Shown: positions 1 to 8,909, numbered from the stretch's first letter. The stretch: DNA of 64,000 nucleotides from Colwellia sp. (GCA_013215385.1 JABSOY010000006.1:310001-374000), one strand, 5' to 3'. A program made the numbers and translations. Notes: generated by a model not told the origin, from the sequence alone.

Positions 1-198
1 GCCGTTTAAACCCGGAAGCATAATGTCGAGTAAGACAAGTTGTGGCTGAAATTCGGCCATAGCGGCCATAACTAAGTCTCCACGAGCAACATGTTCGACG
101 GTAAAGTTTTGTTCACGCAAGTACTCGCATACCCAGTCAGCTAGCGTTAAGTCGTCTTCAACTAATAAGATACGACTGTTATTTGTATTTTCGACCAT
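1..198 (-). CDS. Response regulator, receiver domain (partial, cut by window edge)
   Basis: The minus-strand frame starts with an ATG at 196-198 and runs off the left edge, leaving 66 codons. The visible part is the first half of a CheY-like receiver domain: a beta-1 with the acidic pair in ILLVEDD, then LVLLDIMLPG, which contains the likely phosphoacceptor Asp. The output domain is outside the window; an OmpR-type winged helix is likely from the style of the receiver but cannot be seen. It follows the mipA-like and DUF3019 genes on the same strand with a 10-base gap, so the three are probably one operon. A sensor kinase may follow outside the window. Confidence 0.85.
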   Translation of the reverse strand, partial: MVENTNNSRILLVEDDLTLADWVCEYLREQNFTVEHVARGDLVMAAMAEFQPQLVLLDIMLPGLNG

Positions 199-208
199 AC
201 TGTTTTCC

Positions 209-667
209 TTAAAATATACGCCAACGACGTTTTCTCGGGGTAGCTTTATGCACCCAGCTAACTTCTACTACCGCTTCTGCTATGACGCGTTTATCTGTTG
301 ACGACAATAGTTGAAATTCGATTTTTTCATTAGATTCAAAATTATAAATAACTTGATTACCGTTACTATTTTTCCAGCATTTTATTGCAGGTAATTGCAC
401 TAGTTTCAGTTTAGAACTTTTTATATAAAGACAATAATCTTGTTTAATCGGGGTATACCAACTGAGTGTTACGTTGGCATAACATGTTCTACCGTGTCTC
501 AATGCTATACAATTTGAAGGCAGAGCAGAAAAGCGGCTTTTATTTAATGATACAGTTGCTGATTTTTGTGCGGGTAGCTCCGCGGCCATACTTGGCTGAA
601 GCATTATTAACAAGGTAATAATGACTAGCCCTTTTTTAGCAAATCCATTGCTAAAATTAGAATACAT
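209..667 (-). CDS. DUF3019 family exported protein
   Basis: A 152-residue protein with an N-terminal hydrophobic segment (about residues 12-28, ending in MAAE), so probably secreted to the periplasm. Four cysteines (in SNCIAL, RTCYAN, DYCLYI and IKCWKN) could form disulfides. The C-terminus is very basic (TPRKRRWRIF). Overall pattern matches DUF3019, a family without known function that in Shewanella-like bacteria sits beside MipA/OmpV genes and two-component regulators, as here. Its start overlaps the end of the mipA-like gene by 11 bases, suggesting translational coupling. A role as accessory to the outer-membrane protein or sensor is only inferred. Confidence 0.75.
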   Translation of the reverse strand: MYSNFSNGFAKKGLVIITLLIMLQPSMAAELPAQKSATVSLNKSRFSALPSNCIALRHGRTCYANVTLSWYTPIKQDYCLYIKSSKLKLVQLPAIKCWKNSNGNQVIYNFESNEKIEFQLLSSTDKRVIAEAVVEVSWVHKATPRKRRWRIF

Positions 668-1532
668 ACAATACCCCTAACATCACTTGTGTTAAGTGTT
701 GCTTAGCAATTAATGGGCTGTCTTTGATCGCAGTTGAATAATAACTCTGAGTTATGCCTGCGTTGAAAGACCAGTTTTGAGATATAGGGTGTTGAGCAAA
801 AACTTCTAGTTGTGCTTGAAAACTACTACCCGGTTCATAAAATGGACGTACGCTAGAAACTTCATCTTGGTTAACGCCAACAAAATAGTTGCTGACGTCT
901 GCTGAATAATAGGTGAAACCTGCACCTAAATAAATATCCCAATTTCGATAAGGGAGCAAATGACTATAGAAAATATCAGCAACCCAACCATCAGCTCTGC
1001 TTAAAGGTACAAGTGAGGCGACATCGACTGATAAAACTGAATTTTGATAAAAACGTGAATAGCGTAAACCTATTCCCTGACCATAGCCTCTATCTTTTAA
1101 TCCAGATAATGTTGGTATATCACTATCATTATTGTCAATAATATCACTGGGCTCGTAACCAGGTACGTATACCTTACTGATAATGTCGAGTTCCCAGCTG
1201 TCTTTAACAATAAGTTCATAACCGATCTCTCCGCCTAGAGTGGCTGCGGATGAACGACGATGATTCGATTGCATAAAAAAACCTTTGTAATACAAATCAA
1301 ATAATAGAGAGATATCAAGGTAATCTTCAAACTCTGATTGCTTATCGCCTTTTATTGGACTTTGATCATAAACGCCTGAAATGGCGCCCATAAATTGCCA
1401 GCTAAACGTTTTATCAAAGACAGTCGTTTCATTGTCGTGCTTTGGATCAGCAGCAAAGGTTTGTCCAGAGGGTATCGTTAGAAAAAAACCTAGCGATAGA
1501 GCCATTACAATGGTGAGTGATTTCTTTAACAT
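657..1532 (-). CDS. MipA/OmpV family outer-membrane protein
   Basis: A 291-residue protein with a signal peptide (hydrophobic residues about 8-27, cleavage near TFA-AD) followed by alternating aromatic and polar beta strands and a C-terminal LGVLYVF ending in Phe, as expected for an outer-membrane beta-barrel. The strand pattern and the YGQGIGLRYS and LYLGAGFTYYS-like stretches fit MipA/OmpV. In E. coli MipA is a scaffold for murein synthesis, but many family members are simply porin-like barrels, so function here is open. First gene of an operon with the DUF3019 gene and a response regulator; an envelope-stress or antimicrobial response is a reasonable inference only. Confidence 0.8.
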   Translation of the reverse strand: MLKKSLTIVMALSLGFFLTIPSGQTFAADPKHDNETTVFDKTFSWQFMGAISGVYDQSPIKGDKQSEFEDYLDISLLFDLYYKGFFMQSNHRRSSAATLGGEIGYELIVKDSWELDIISKVYVPGYEPSDIIDNNDSDIPTLSGLKDRGYGQGIGLRYSRFYQNSVLSVDVASLVPLSRADGWVADIFYSHLLPYRNWDIYLGAGFTYYSADVSNYFVGVNQDEVSSVRPFYEPGSSFQAQLEVFAQHPISQNWSFNAGITQSYYSTAIKDSPLIAKQHLTQVMLGVLYVF

Positions 1533-1825
1533 GCCAACTCGCCTAACCTATATAGTTGGTGCGAAAAATGAAGTTTCATAGGGTTCTTAATATTGTTATC
1601 GTTATTATAGGTTAATGTTACCAAATGTAATCAGCTTTGGGCAGAGATGCTTGGTTGAATAAATGTTTAAAAATTGTAAGGAAGTACATCGTGTACATTT
1701 ACTGCTGTTTCTATGTAGAGCTATAACTGTTAACTATAACCAACCAAGAAAAAGAATATTGTAACTTTCGCTAAAAATTTATTATGCTCTATTAATAATA
1801 TTATCAATACCCTTAGGTCAAATTT

Positions 1826-3019
1826 ATGTCAAAAACATCAGTGAATGAGCGCCCTACATTCAACTGGCAAGATCCATTATTACTTGAATCTCTGTTGAGT
1901 GAAGAGGAGCGAATGATTCGTGACTCTGCTCATCAGTATTGCCAAGACAAGCTTATGCCGCGGATATTAAAAGCGAACCGTGATGAAGTGTTTGATGCCA
2001 ATATCATGAAAGAGTTAGGAGAGTTGGGATTATTAGGCTGCACTTTACCGGAAAAATACGGCTGTTCAAACGTAAATTATGTCAGCTATGGCTTAATTGC
2101 CCGTGAAGTTGAGCGAGTTGATAGTGGTTATCGAAGTGCCATGAGTGTGCAGTCGTCATTAGTTATGCATCCTATTTATGCTTATGGTAGTGAAGAACAA
2201 CGACTAAAGTATTTACCTAAATTAGCAACAGGTGAATATATTGGTTGTTTTGGATTAACGGAGCCTAATTCTGGCTCTGATCCAGCGAGTTTATTAACCC
2301 GTGCTGAAAGTGTTGACGGTGGTTATCGATTAATAGGTAATAAGATGTGGATCACCAATTCACCTATTGCTGATATTTTTGTTATTTGGGCAAAATTAGC
2401 CGGCGTTATCCGTGGCTTTATTCTGGAAAAAGGCATGATAGGATTATCAGCACCTAAAATTGAAGGTAAGTTTTCTTTACGGGCATCAATTACTGGTCAG
2501 GTGGTTATGGACAATGTGTTTGTTCCAGATGAAAATTTGCTGCCTAATGTCAAAGGATTATCAGGGCCTTTTGGTTGCTTAAATAAAGCGCGCTATGGTA
2601 TTGCTTGGGGAGCACTAGGTGCAGCGGAGTTCTGTTGGCATGGTGCTCGACAATATACACTTGACCGAGAGCAATTTGGTAAACCACTTGCTGCTACACA
2701 ACTTATTCAAAAAAAACTTGCTGATATGCAAACTGATATTACCACGGGAATTTTTGCTTGTTTACAAGTTGGACGTTTAATGGATTCGGGTAATTTATCA
2801 CCTGAAGCCATTTCATTAGTGAAGCGTAATTCTTGTGGAAAAGCATTAGAGATTGCACGCACCGCACGAGATATGTACGGCGGCAACGGTATCAGTGATG
2901 AGTTTCATATTATTCGTCATATGATGAATTTAGAAGCGGTTAACACTTATGAAGGCACCCATGATGTACATGCACTGATATTAGGTCGCGCGCAGACTGG
3001 AATTCAAGCCTTTTTTTAG
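1826..3019 (+). CDS. gcdH: Glutaryl-CoA dehydrogenase
   Basis: A 397-residue acyl-CoA dehydrogenase, full length. It oxidatively decarboxylates glutaryl-CoA to crotonyl-CoA in lysine and tryptophan breakdown, using FAD and electron-transfer flavoprotein. Family marks: FNWQDPLLL at the N-terminus, [13 protein letters not shown] (flavin/substrate loop, residues 141-153), [10 protein letters not shown] (174-183), and the catalytic base Glu376 in [20 protein letters not shown]. The conserved [10 protein letters not shown] around residue 95 carries the Arg that distinguishes glutaryl-CoA dehydrogenases. Start ATG at 1826 follows only a weak ribosome site. It stands alone: no other lysine-degradation gene is next to it. 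Confidence 0.93.
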   Translation: MSKTSVNERPTFNWQDPLLLESLLSEEERMIRDSAHQYCQDKLMPRILKANRDEVFDANIMKELGELGLLGCTLPEKYGCSNVNYVSYGLIAREVERVDSGYRSAMSVQSSLVMHPIYAYGSEEQRLKYLPKLATGEYIGCFGLTEPNSGSDPASLLTRAESVDGGYRLIGNKMWITNSPIADIFVIWAKLAGVIRGFILEKGMIGLSAPKIEGKFSLRASITGQVVMDNVFVPDENLLPNVKGLSGPFGCLNKARYGIAWGALGAAEFCWHGARQYTLDREQFGKPLAATQLIQKKLADMQTDITTGIFACLQVGRLMDSGNLSPEAISLVKRNSCGKALEIARTARDMYGGNGISDEFHIIRHMMNLEAVNTYEGTHDVHALILGRAQTGIQAFF

Positions 3020-3177
3020 TCGGGTTAACTGTGATGTAAAGTTTATTTATACCCATAATTTATATGTGTTTTTTTGTTAATACAATAAAACATTGCTGGG
3101 AGATATAAATTTTCCTAGGTGAATTGATCATAAATCGCTAAAATGAAAATAATAGTAACTACTGTAATGATGAAAAC

Positions 3178-3648
3178 ATGCTATCTAGTCGTAAAAAAAA
3201 TGAAGCAGAATTAATTTTAGCTTTTAAATCCTTATTAAAAGATCAGTGTTACGGTTCACAAAGCCAACTTGCAGAAGCACTAGACAAGCAAGGATTTACC
3301 AATATGTCGCAAGCCAAAATTTCCCGCTTGTTGTCAAAACTTGGAGCTGTAAAAATGCGTAACACTAACGAACAGGTAGTTTATATTTTACCTGACGAGT
3401 TAGCCGTACCTAAGTCAAAACAATCTATCCAATCTGTTGTGGTGAGTGTTAAACATAACAATATGCAAATTATATTAAAAACTGGGATTGGTGGCGCACC
3501 TTTAATTTCGAGAATGCTTGATAGTTTAGGTGAGCCTGCGGGAATTTTAGGTACGCTGGCAGGAGACGATACCATTTTCATTGCACCGATTGATGTTAAC
3601 AGAATTGAAGATATTACCTTAGAGATTAGAAAATTGTTAGATGTATAG
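3178..3648 (+). CDS. argR: Arginine repressor ArgR
   Basis: A 156-residue protein of the usual ArgR length. The N-terminal half is a winged helix (residues about 8-75, with SQSQLAEALDKQGF and MSQAKISRLLSKLGAVK as the recognition region). The C-terminal half is the arginine-binding hexamerisation domain with the diagnostic GTLAGDDTIF motif. ArgR binds arginine and represses arginine biosynthesis genes, and assists XerCD recombination in E. coli. Transcribed alone, between gcdH and a strong terminator at 3674. Autoregulation is usual in the family; the 158-base upstream region is very AT-rich and no clear ARG box pair was recognised. Confidence 0.95.
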   Translation: MLSSRKKNEAELILAFKSLLKDQCYGSQSQLAEALDKQGFTNMSQAKISRLLSKLGAVKMRNTNEQVVYILPDELAVPKSKQSIQSVVVSVKHNNMQIILKTGIGGAPLISRMLDSLGEPAGILGTLAGDDTIFIAPIDVNRIEDITLEIRKLLDV

Positions 3649-3673
3649 ACGATAAAAATGAACAGCTGGCAAG

Positions 3674-3708
3674 AAAGGGTAACTCATCAGTTACCCTTTT
3701 TTATTTTT
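3674..3708 (+). terminator. Rho-independent terminator after argR
   Basis: An 11-bp perfect stem (3674-3684 with 3689-3699) closed by a CATC tetraloop and followed by a T-rich run. It lies 25 bases after the argR stop codon. Confidence 0.9.
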
Positions 3709-3741
3709 AGAATTACTATAAATACAACGGTTTATGTGGGG

Positions 3742-3813
3742 TGTCACTTTGCTGTCATATGACATTTAGGGGCACTGTCGTTCAAGTGACGCAGACCCGT
3801 AGCCCCAAACGGG
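3742..3813. promoter_or_regulatory. Repeat- and palindrome-rich region before the XRE unit
   Basis: TGTCA occurs at 3742-3746 and again 11 bases later at 3753, inside the perfect 12-bp palindrome TGTCATATGACA (3753-3764). A GTGAC follows at 3786-3790. Two further nested inverted repeats are GGGGC/GCCCC (3769-3773 and 3802-3806) and CCCGT/ACGGG (3796-3800 and 3809-3813). Helical-turn spacing of the TGTCA elements looks like an operator. The obvious candidate regulator is the XRE protein encoded just downstream, but this is inference. Confidence 0.4.
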
Positions 3814-3855
3814 TTTTACTTGCTTCACTTAATTAATGACAAAAAGGCAACACCC

Positions 3856-4299
3856 ATGGAAAATGAAACAAATAAAGAAATGAACAACAATAATACTGAT
3901 GGAACGGTACGTTTTAGTAAAGGCTATAATTATAGTTTTGTAGAGAGTGGTCATGTTGTTCGTTTACATTGCTCGGCAGTTAATGGTAGAGAGAAACTAT
4001 ATATTAATAATAAATTAGCCTCTAAAAAATGGTCATTTAGACGTAAATCTATTCACACATTTTCGATTGAAAAAGATTGCTATGAAGTGGAACTTCATGT
4101 TGTTGATATATTCAGTGGTGAAACCCACTGTACCTTGATCAAAAATGGCGTACATGTTCAAACATTGAAGCAAGCGTTAACGAAAAGTCGACAACTGAAT
4201 AAAGACAAGCTTTGGTGGTCTATTCCCGTCATCTTTTTAGGTGGTCTTATTGCCGGAATTTCCGTGGTAGAAATCGCTTATATGTGGTTTGGTGAATAA
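3856..4299 (+). CDS. Small single-pass membrane protein, partner of the XRE gene
   Basis: About 147 residues from the ATG at 3856, which has an AAAGG ribosome site 8 bases upstream; an in-frame TTG at 3820 has none. The N-terminus is Asn-rich and polar, the centre (about 15-110) is a mixed soluble region that may be a beta-sandwich, and the C-terminus has one transmembrane helix (about residues 123-143, from WWSIPVIFLGG to VEIAYMW). I do not recognise the family. One base separates its stop from the ATG of the XRE regulator, and the GGTGA at 4291-4295 inside its last codons serves as that gene's ribosome site, so the two are translationally coupled. Confidence 0.7.
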   Translation: MENETNKEMNNNNTDGTVRFSKGYNYSFVESGHVVRLHCSAVNGREKLYINNKLASKKWSFRRKSIHTFSIEKDCYEVELHVVDIFSGETHCTLIKNGVHVQTLKQALTKSRQLNKDKLWWSIPVIFLGGLIAGISVVEIAYMWFGE

Positions 4300-4300
4300 A

Positions 4301-4606
4301 ATGGATGTTAACGCTAAGAAAATAAAAACGTTGCGTACACAGCATGGTTGGACGCAACAGCATTTAGCTGATGCTTGTGCGATTAGTTTACGAACCGTAC
4401 AACGTGTTGAACGTTATGGTAATGCCTCTCAAGAAACTGTGTTAAGTTTGGCCGCCGTTTTTGAAATAGCTCAAATAGACATTGTTGTGCCAGAAGAGCC
4501 TATAGACTTGTTATCCAACCCTGTAAAAAGCCAAAATAAGCAATTATTTGCTGCTGCTTTATTTGGCGCAATGTTGGGGGCATTTATCATGTTTATGGTG
4601 AAATGA
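4301..4606 (+). CDS. Membrane-tethered XRE-family HTH regulator
   Basis: A 101-residue protein from ATG 4301 (an upstream in-frame TTG at 4289 lies inside the previous gene). Residues about 4-58 are a Cro/C1-type helix-turn-helix (IKTLRTQHGWTQQHLADACA then SLRTVQRVERYGNAS). The C-terminus ends in one hydrophobic helix (LFAAALFGAMLGAFIMFMV), so the DNA-binding domain would be held at the inner membrane facing the cytoplasm. Its partner gene also ends in a single transmembrane helix, suggesting a membrane complex. Target genes are unknown; the palindromes upstream of the pair are the first candidate. Confidence 0.8.
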   Translation: MDVNAKKIKTLRTQHGWTQQHLADACAISLRTVQRVERYGNASQETVLSLAAVFEIAQIDIVVPEEPIDLLSNPVKSQNKQLFAAALFGAMLGAFIMFMVK

Positions 4607-4903
4607 TGCAAAAGCATCAAGAAAACGCAAGGTAAATTAGCTTTTCTCATTGCAAACGCTTGTCGAAATTATAGCTAGAATACATTTATATAATCTGGGG
4701 ATATTTATTAGTTATTTTGTTTATTAGTTAAAAACTCTGATGTTGAACGGTAATCAAATTTTACCGTCAATTGATTAAAAGCAAGGTCGATATTTGTACA
4801 ATTTGTTGCAGAAATAAGTCAGGTGAGATCTATACACACTGAAATTTTTCGGTAACATATGGCTAAGTTAACTTGACACTTATTAGTAATTTCAGGAAGA
4901 AAA

Positions 4904-5461
4904 ATGAAAAGTTTACAACTCTCAATAACGTTTATTAGTTTAATGGTACTGACCGCCTGTGTTCAGGTGGTGCAAACTCCTATTGAACGAGGCTCTGCAT
5001 TAGCGGTGTCGAGTGTTTGGGATATCCCTACTAAATATCCGCCAGGCAGCAGATTCTCTTTATCACCTAAGTATGTAGATGATGCTTCTTTAAAACCAGA
5101 GCAAATTAAAGCTATTTACCATATTTACGCTCAAGCTATTATGGAAAAATTTTCTGACCAAGATTATCACTTTACTGAAAATAATCATCGAGCTGATTTT
5201 TATATCGGCTTTGCAATCGCGTTATCTGACGATTTATCCGATAAAACAATTAGTGAAAAATTTGGGGTAACTCCGGGCTTACAAGCGAAAGATGAATTGA
5301 AAAAAGGAAGCTTTCTTATGTACGTAGAAGACGTCAACAGTCGGCAACGTGTTTGGCGTGGCGCAGTGCAAGGTTTTGTTCAGAAAGATTATAATTCTAT
5401 AGAAAGAAAGCAACGCGTTGATACGATTGTAATGATGGTATTATCGCAATTTTTTAAGTGA
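4904..5461 (+). CDS. DUF4136 domain lipoprotein
   Basis: 185 residues with a lipoprotein signal peptide; the lipobox LTAC places the modified Cys at residue 19. The rest fits DUF4136: SVWDIP near the start of the mature part, a central IYAQAIMEKFSDQDYHF helix followed by ADFYIGFAIAL, and a late strand with RQRVWRGAVQGF. These are envelope lipoproteins of unknown role. An AGGAAGAAAA ribosome site precedes the ATG. Followed after 115 bases by a DUF3016 gene on the same strand; both are small exported proteins but a shared function is not shown. Confidence 0.8.
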   Translation: MKSLQLSITFISLMVLTACVQVVQTPIERGSALAVSSVWDIPTKYPPGSRFSLSPKYVDDASLKPEQIKAIYHIYAQAIMEKFSDQDYHFTENNHRADFYIGFAIALSDDLSDKTISEKFGVTPGLQAKDELKKGSFLMYVEDVNSRQRVWRGAVQGFVQKDYNSIERKQRVDTIVMMVLSQFFK

Positions 5462-5576
5462 TATCTGCTAAAATAATAATTAATTACATGGCTGTTACAA
5501 ATTAATACGTCTTTTTCAGATTAGATAAGTTTTAATAGAGTTCACTCATTAATACCATTCACGGTAAGGAAATATT

Positions 5577-6086
5577 ATGACTAAATCACTTAAAATATTA
5601 ATAGCTGTTTCAGTGCTATATGGTGCCGTTTTTTTGCAACCCATAGCTGAAGCCGCCGATGTTAACGTTACCTGGACCAATCCTGATAAATATCGAGATA
5701 TCCATGCGGGAAATGGCAGTAAAAGCCACTTTAGAAAGAGTATGTTCAAAGATCTTGAAAAGCATATTGCTAAGTTAGCTGAAGGATTACCAGCAAATCA
5801 AACACTTGTAATCGAAGTCACCGATATTGATTTAGCCGGCGATGTTCACTTTGGTGGCGTTCGACAACTGAGAATTGTTAAAGATATCTATTATCCTCGT
5901 TTCGAGTTTGAATTTAAGCTACTTGCAGCAGATGATACGGTTATTTTAACTAAAAAAGAAAATATCAAGGATATGGGCTTTATGAGCAATACTCATATGA
6001 AATATCGCAATAAATCACTTGGTTTTGAAAAGCAACTACTTGATGAATGGTTTAAAGATACATTTGAAAATCATGTCATGAAATAG
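5577..6086 (+). CDS. DUF3016 family periplasmic protein
   Basis: 169 residues with a cleavable signal peptide (about 1-26, ending AEAAD). The mature part shows the DUF3016 pattern: VNVTWTNPDKYRDI at the start, a LPANQTLVIEVTDIDLAGDV strand, a region with VKDIYYPRFEFEFKL, and a C-terminal FEKQLLDEWFKDTF helix. The family has no known function and is common in Alteromonadales and Xanthomonadales. The ribosome site is GGTAAGGAAA before ATG 5577. A strong terminator follows 22 bases after the stop. Confidence 0.8.
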   Translation: MTKSLKILIAVSVLYGAVFLQPIAEAADVNVTWTNPDKYRDIHAGNGSKSHFRKSMFKDLEKHIAKLAEGLPANQTLVIEVTDIDLAGDVHFGGVRQLRIVKDIYYPRFEFEFKLLAADDTVILTKKENIKDMGFMSNTHMKYRNKSLGFEKQLLDEWFKDTFENHVMK

Positions 6087-6107
6087 ATTTTTTAATTTCA
6101 GTAAAGC

Positions 6108-6147
6108 AAAACGCCATATTTATATTCAACAAATATGGCGTTTTTTT
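6108..6147. terminator. Bidirectional terminator between DUF3016 gene and orf100
   Basis: A 12-bp perfect stem (6110-6121 with 6131-6142), loop of 9, flanked by A-run on the left and seven T on the right. It can stop transcription from both convergent sides. Confidence 0.85.
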
Positions 6148-6201
6148 GTATCTACAGACGTCGATTAGTACCGGTTTAAAATGGTGCTGCTTACCAAGCG
6201 A

Positions 6202-6504
6202 TTAATTGTGACTCTGTTCAAAATTAGCAAGTACTTTAAAAAGCTGCTCGATTTTTTTTACAATGGAAATGAGGGTTTGTTGATCTGACGTTTTTTGCCA
6301 AAAAATTAAATCGTTGGCAACCTCTTCAACGTATGGCTGAAAAGTATTTGCTGAGCAGGTAAAACCAGCATCTTTAGTGAAAATAGCGGCAAAACTTGCT
6401 TGTTTTTTTTCACGTAAATCAGCTAAAGTCGCATCAGCGGTTAAGGACTGTTTTAAAATAATTGAAAGGTTATCAATAAGTTGCTTGCTTACTTTTGCGC
6501 TCAT
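6202..6504 (-). CDS. Conserved-looking hypothetical protein downstream of epmB
   Basis: A 100-residue soluble, mainly helical protein without signal peptide or membrane segment. I do not recognise the family. Visible features are an aromatic stretch (FTCSANTFQPYVEEVANDLIFW) between two amphipathic helices. It begins 38 bases after the epmB stop on the same strand and ends before a bidirectional terminator, so it is probably co-transcribed with epmB. Whether it relates to EF-P modification cannot be told from the sequence. Confidence 0.6.
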   Translation of the reverse strand: MSAKVSKQLIDNLSIILKQSLTADATLADLREKKQASFAAIFTKDAGFTCSANTFQPYVEEVANDLIFWQKTSDQQTLISIVKKIEQLFKVLANFEQSHN

Positions 6505-6542
6505 AGGGTCTCTATAATTAAATGATCTAAATAATGACGCTA

Positions 6543-7571
6543 TTATGCCAAATTGATCGGTGTTTTGTTAGCTTCTCCGGCAATTTCTCTGACTAATTTA
6601 GGCATCAAAAATCCGGGTAATTTTGCCATCATTTTTTGGGCAATCTCTTTTGCTCTATTTTCCCCGACGTCAAAATGAGCAACCCCTTGCACAGCATCAA
6701 ACATATGTAAATAATAAGGCTGAATACCATGGTCAAAGAGCTGTTCACTGAGCTGGCATAAAACTTCGTGATTATCATTCACGCCCTTTAATAATACACT
6801 CTGGTTAAATAAAGGAATTCTGGCGGTACGCAACTTTTCAACGGCTTGTTTAACCTGCCCATCAATTTCATTGGGATGATTAATATGAAAGACCATGGTG
6901 GTTTTTAAACGAGTTTCAGACAACATCTTTACTAATACATCAGTAATACGTTGTGGAATAACAACGGGCAAACGGCTATGAATACGTAAACGGGTTATGT
7001 GTGGTATCTCTTCAAGCTGTGCAACTAACCAATGTAAATGTTCGTCGCTAGCCATTAATGGATCGCCACCACTGAATATTACTTCGTTAATCTCATCATG
7101 ATTTTTAATATAGCTTAACGCGGGCTGCCAACTGGCTTTACTCGGGCTATTATCTGCATAAGGAAAATGCCGACGGAAACAATAACGACAATTAATTGCA
7201 CAGCCAGATTTTACGATCATTAAGACACGATGTTTATATTTATGTAACAAGCCTTCCGCAACAGTGTCATGTTCTTCAAGCGGATCTGTGGAGTATCCTG
7301 TTGTTATGATATGCTCGTCTGAGAGCGGCATGACTTGTTTTAGTAATGGGTCGTTAAAATCACCTTTTTTGATACGAGATATGTAGGGTTTTGGTACGCG
7401 AACGGGAAATAACTTACGTGCAGCGAAGTGGTGCAAATAATCGTCACTATCAATTTCTAGCATTTGTAAAAGTTTTTTAGGATCGGTAACAACATTACCT
7501 AACTCTTTTTGCCAAGAAGTGTGCAATTGATCACTGATTTGGGTTATTATCTGCGGCATTTCTAATTTCAA
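6543..7571 (-). CDS. epmB: EF-P-(R)-beta-lysylation protein EpmB (lysine 2,3-aminomutase family)
   Basis: A 342-residue radical SAM enzyme. The cluster motif is C124-AIN-C128-RY-C131 inside KSGCAINCRYCFRRHFPY, followed by the FSGGDPL strand typical of lysine aminomutases. EpmB converts (S)-alpha-lysine to (R)-beta-lysine, which EpmA attaches to Lys34 of EF-P. It is shorter than clostridial lysine 2,3-aminomutase, as expected for the EpmB branch. It is divergent from efp with 44 bases between the starts, so the enzyme and its target protein share a control region. epmA is not in the window. Confidence 0.95.
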   Translation of the reverse strand: MKLEMPQIITQISDQLHTSWQKELGNVVTDPKKLLQMLEIDSDDYLHHFAARKLFPVRVPKPYISRIKKGDFNDPLLKQVMPLSDEHIITTGYSTDPLEEHDTVAEGLLHKYKHRVLMIVKSGCAINCRYCFRRHFPYADNSPSKASWQPALSYIKNHDEINEVIFSGGDPLMASDEHLHWLVAQLEEIPHITRLRIHSRLPVVIPQRITDVLVKMLSETRLKTTMVFHINHPNEIDGQVKQAVEKLRTARIPLFNQSVLLKGVNDNHEVLCQLSEQLFDHGIQPYYLHMFDAVQGVAHFDVGENRAKEIAQKMMAKLPGFLMPKLVREIAGEANKTPINLA

Positions 7572-7615
7572 TTTTAATCTCTGCGTTATTTGTGTGAGTA
7601 TAAGAGAACATTAAT

Positions 7616-8185
7616 ATGGCTAATTTTAGTACAAATCAATTTAAGGCTGGTCTTAAATTGATGATTGACGGCGAACCTTGTAACATTTTAGAAAACGAAT
7701 TAGTAAAACCGGGTAAAGGTCAAGCCTTTAATCGCGTTAAAATTCGTAAACTCATCTCTAATAAAGTGCTAGAGAAAACCTTTAAATCAGGCGAGTCTTG
7801 CGAAGGCGCTGATGTATTGGAAACCGAACTTGCATATTTATATGCAGACGGCGAGTTTTGGCATTTTATGAATAATGAAACCTTTGATCAAATCGCAGCT
7901 GATGAAAAAGCCGTTGCTGATTGTCTTAAATGGTTAAAAGAAGGCGATATTTGTACCATTACTTTATGGAACGGCTCACCTATTACCGTAACAACCCCCA
8001 ACTTTGTTGATTTAGAAGTAACCGAAACAGACCCTGGCTTGAAAGGTGATACTGCGGGTACGGGTGGTAAACCGGCAACCTTGAATACCGGTGCAGTTAT
8101 TCGTGTGCCACTATTTATTCAAATTGGTGAAATTGTTAAAGTAGATACACGATCGGGTGAATATGTCTCTCGTGCAAGTAAATAA
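7616..8185 (+). CDS. efp: Translation elongation factor P
   Basis: 189 residues, the standard bacterial EF-P length, with the three beta-barrel domains. The modification site Lys34 lies in [11 protein letters not shown], a loop type that is beta-lysylated by EpmA/EpmB, in agreement with the divergent epmB. The C-terminal barrel has the signature region [22 protein letters not shown] relieves ribosome stalling at consecutive prolines. A bidirectional terminator follows. Confidence 0.97.
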   Translation: MANFSTNQFKAGLKLMIDGEPCNILENELVKPGKGQAFNRVKIRKLISNKVLEKTFKSGESCEGADVLETELAYLYADGEFWHFMNNETFDQIAADEKAVADCLKWLKEGDICTITLWNGSPITVTTPNFVDLEVTETDPGLKGDTAGTGGKPATLNTGAVIRVPLFIQIGEIVKVDTRSGEYVSRASK

Positions 8186-8240
8186 ATACTCTATAACTTC
8201 TAAGCTGAGTTTATTTCAGTAACTTACGTTGTTCTACTTT

Positions 8241-8269
8241 AAAAAAACCTGCATTTGCAGGTTTTTTTT
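8241..8269. terminator. Bidirectional terminator between efp and darP
   Basis: Stem ACCTGCA/TGCAGGT (8247-8253 with 8256-8262) with a 2-base loop, extended by seven A on the left pairing with the T-run on the right. It serves both convergent genes. Confidence 0.85.
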
Positions 8270-8277
8270 ATTTCATG

Positions 8278-8802
8278 TTAATTTATCTTTGCTGTATTCT
8301 TTTTTAAGTAGTCAAATAGTTCTTTACAGTACTTGCCAAGTTTTTCTGCTTTTTTCTCTTTTGTAGCTTGACGTACTAATTGACGAAGCTTTTGTCTGTC
8401 CATTCCGTCGTACTCAGCAAGAAGCTCTTCAATCATAGTACTGCCTTGCTCAATGATATCATCACGCATCTTTTCAAGTTTTACGAATTTGGCTGTTTCT
8501 TGTTGATGTTTATTAGCCATAACATCAAGTGCATGATAAATAGGCTCTAAATCAGTTTCTAATAATATTTTTGCTAGGTGTCGAACATGACGGCGCAATG
8601 CTTCATGTTTATTTTTAATTTTGTCAGCCAAAACTAAGGCGTCTTTAATATCTTCTGTAAAAGGAATTTTACTACGTTGATGCTTAGATAAATCGATTAG
8701 CGACTGGCCAAAAGCTTGTAACTTAAGCATTTCGCGTTTTACTTCTGATTTACTTTTTAATTCTTCATCTAATTCATCGATATCGTTTACAGAGTCGGGC
8801 AT
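8278..8802 (-). CDS. darP: Ribosome biogenesis factor DarP/YjgA (DUF615)
   Basis: A helical, charged cytosolic protein of the YjgA family, which binds late 50S ribosomal intermediates. Visible family features: an acidic N-terminus (DELDEEL), KSEVKREMLKLQAFGQSLIDL, a HEALRRHVRHLAKILL helix, and a basic LRQLVRQATKEKKAEK helix near the C-terminus. I chose the ATG at 8800-8802 (174 residues) because the preceding 11 codons (from 8835) are hydrophobic and unlike the family; neither start has a convincing ribosome site. The gene is divergent from pmbA. Confidence 0.85.
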   Translation of the reverse strand: MPDSVNDIDELDEELKSKSEVKREMLKLQAFGQSLIDLSKHQRSKIPFTEDIKDALVLADKIKNKHEALRRHVRHLAKILLETDLEPIYHALDVMANKHQQETAKFVKLEKMRDDIIEQGSTMIEELLAEYDGMDRQKLRQLVRQATKEKKAEKLGKYCKELFDYLKKNTAKIN

Positions 8803-8909
8803 AATATTAGCTATTAAAGTGATAATTATCGCCATTATACTCGTAAGTGCTTATGGTATACAGCGCATATTTTCCTATTCCTAGTATTTATAGAAGAAAA
8901 AGATCTATT

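Noticed and set aside
3769-3813. Possible integron attC or mobile-element end before the XRE unit
   Set aside because: Inverted repeats are short and the attC core sites are not present; no integrase or transposase is nearby.
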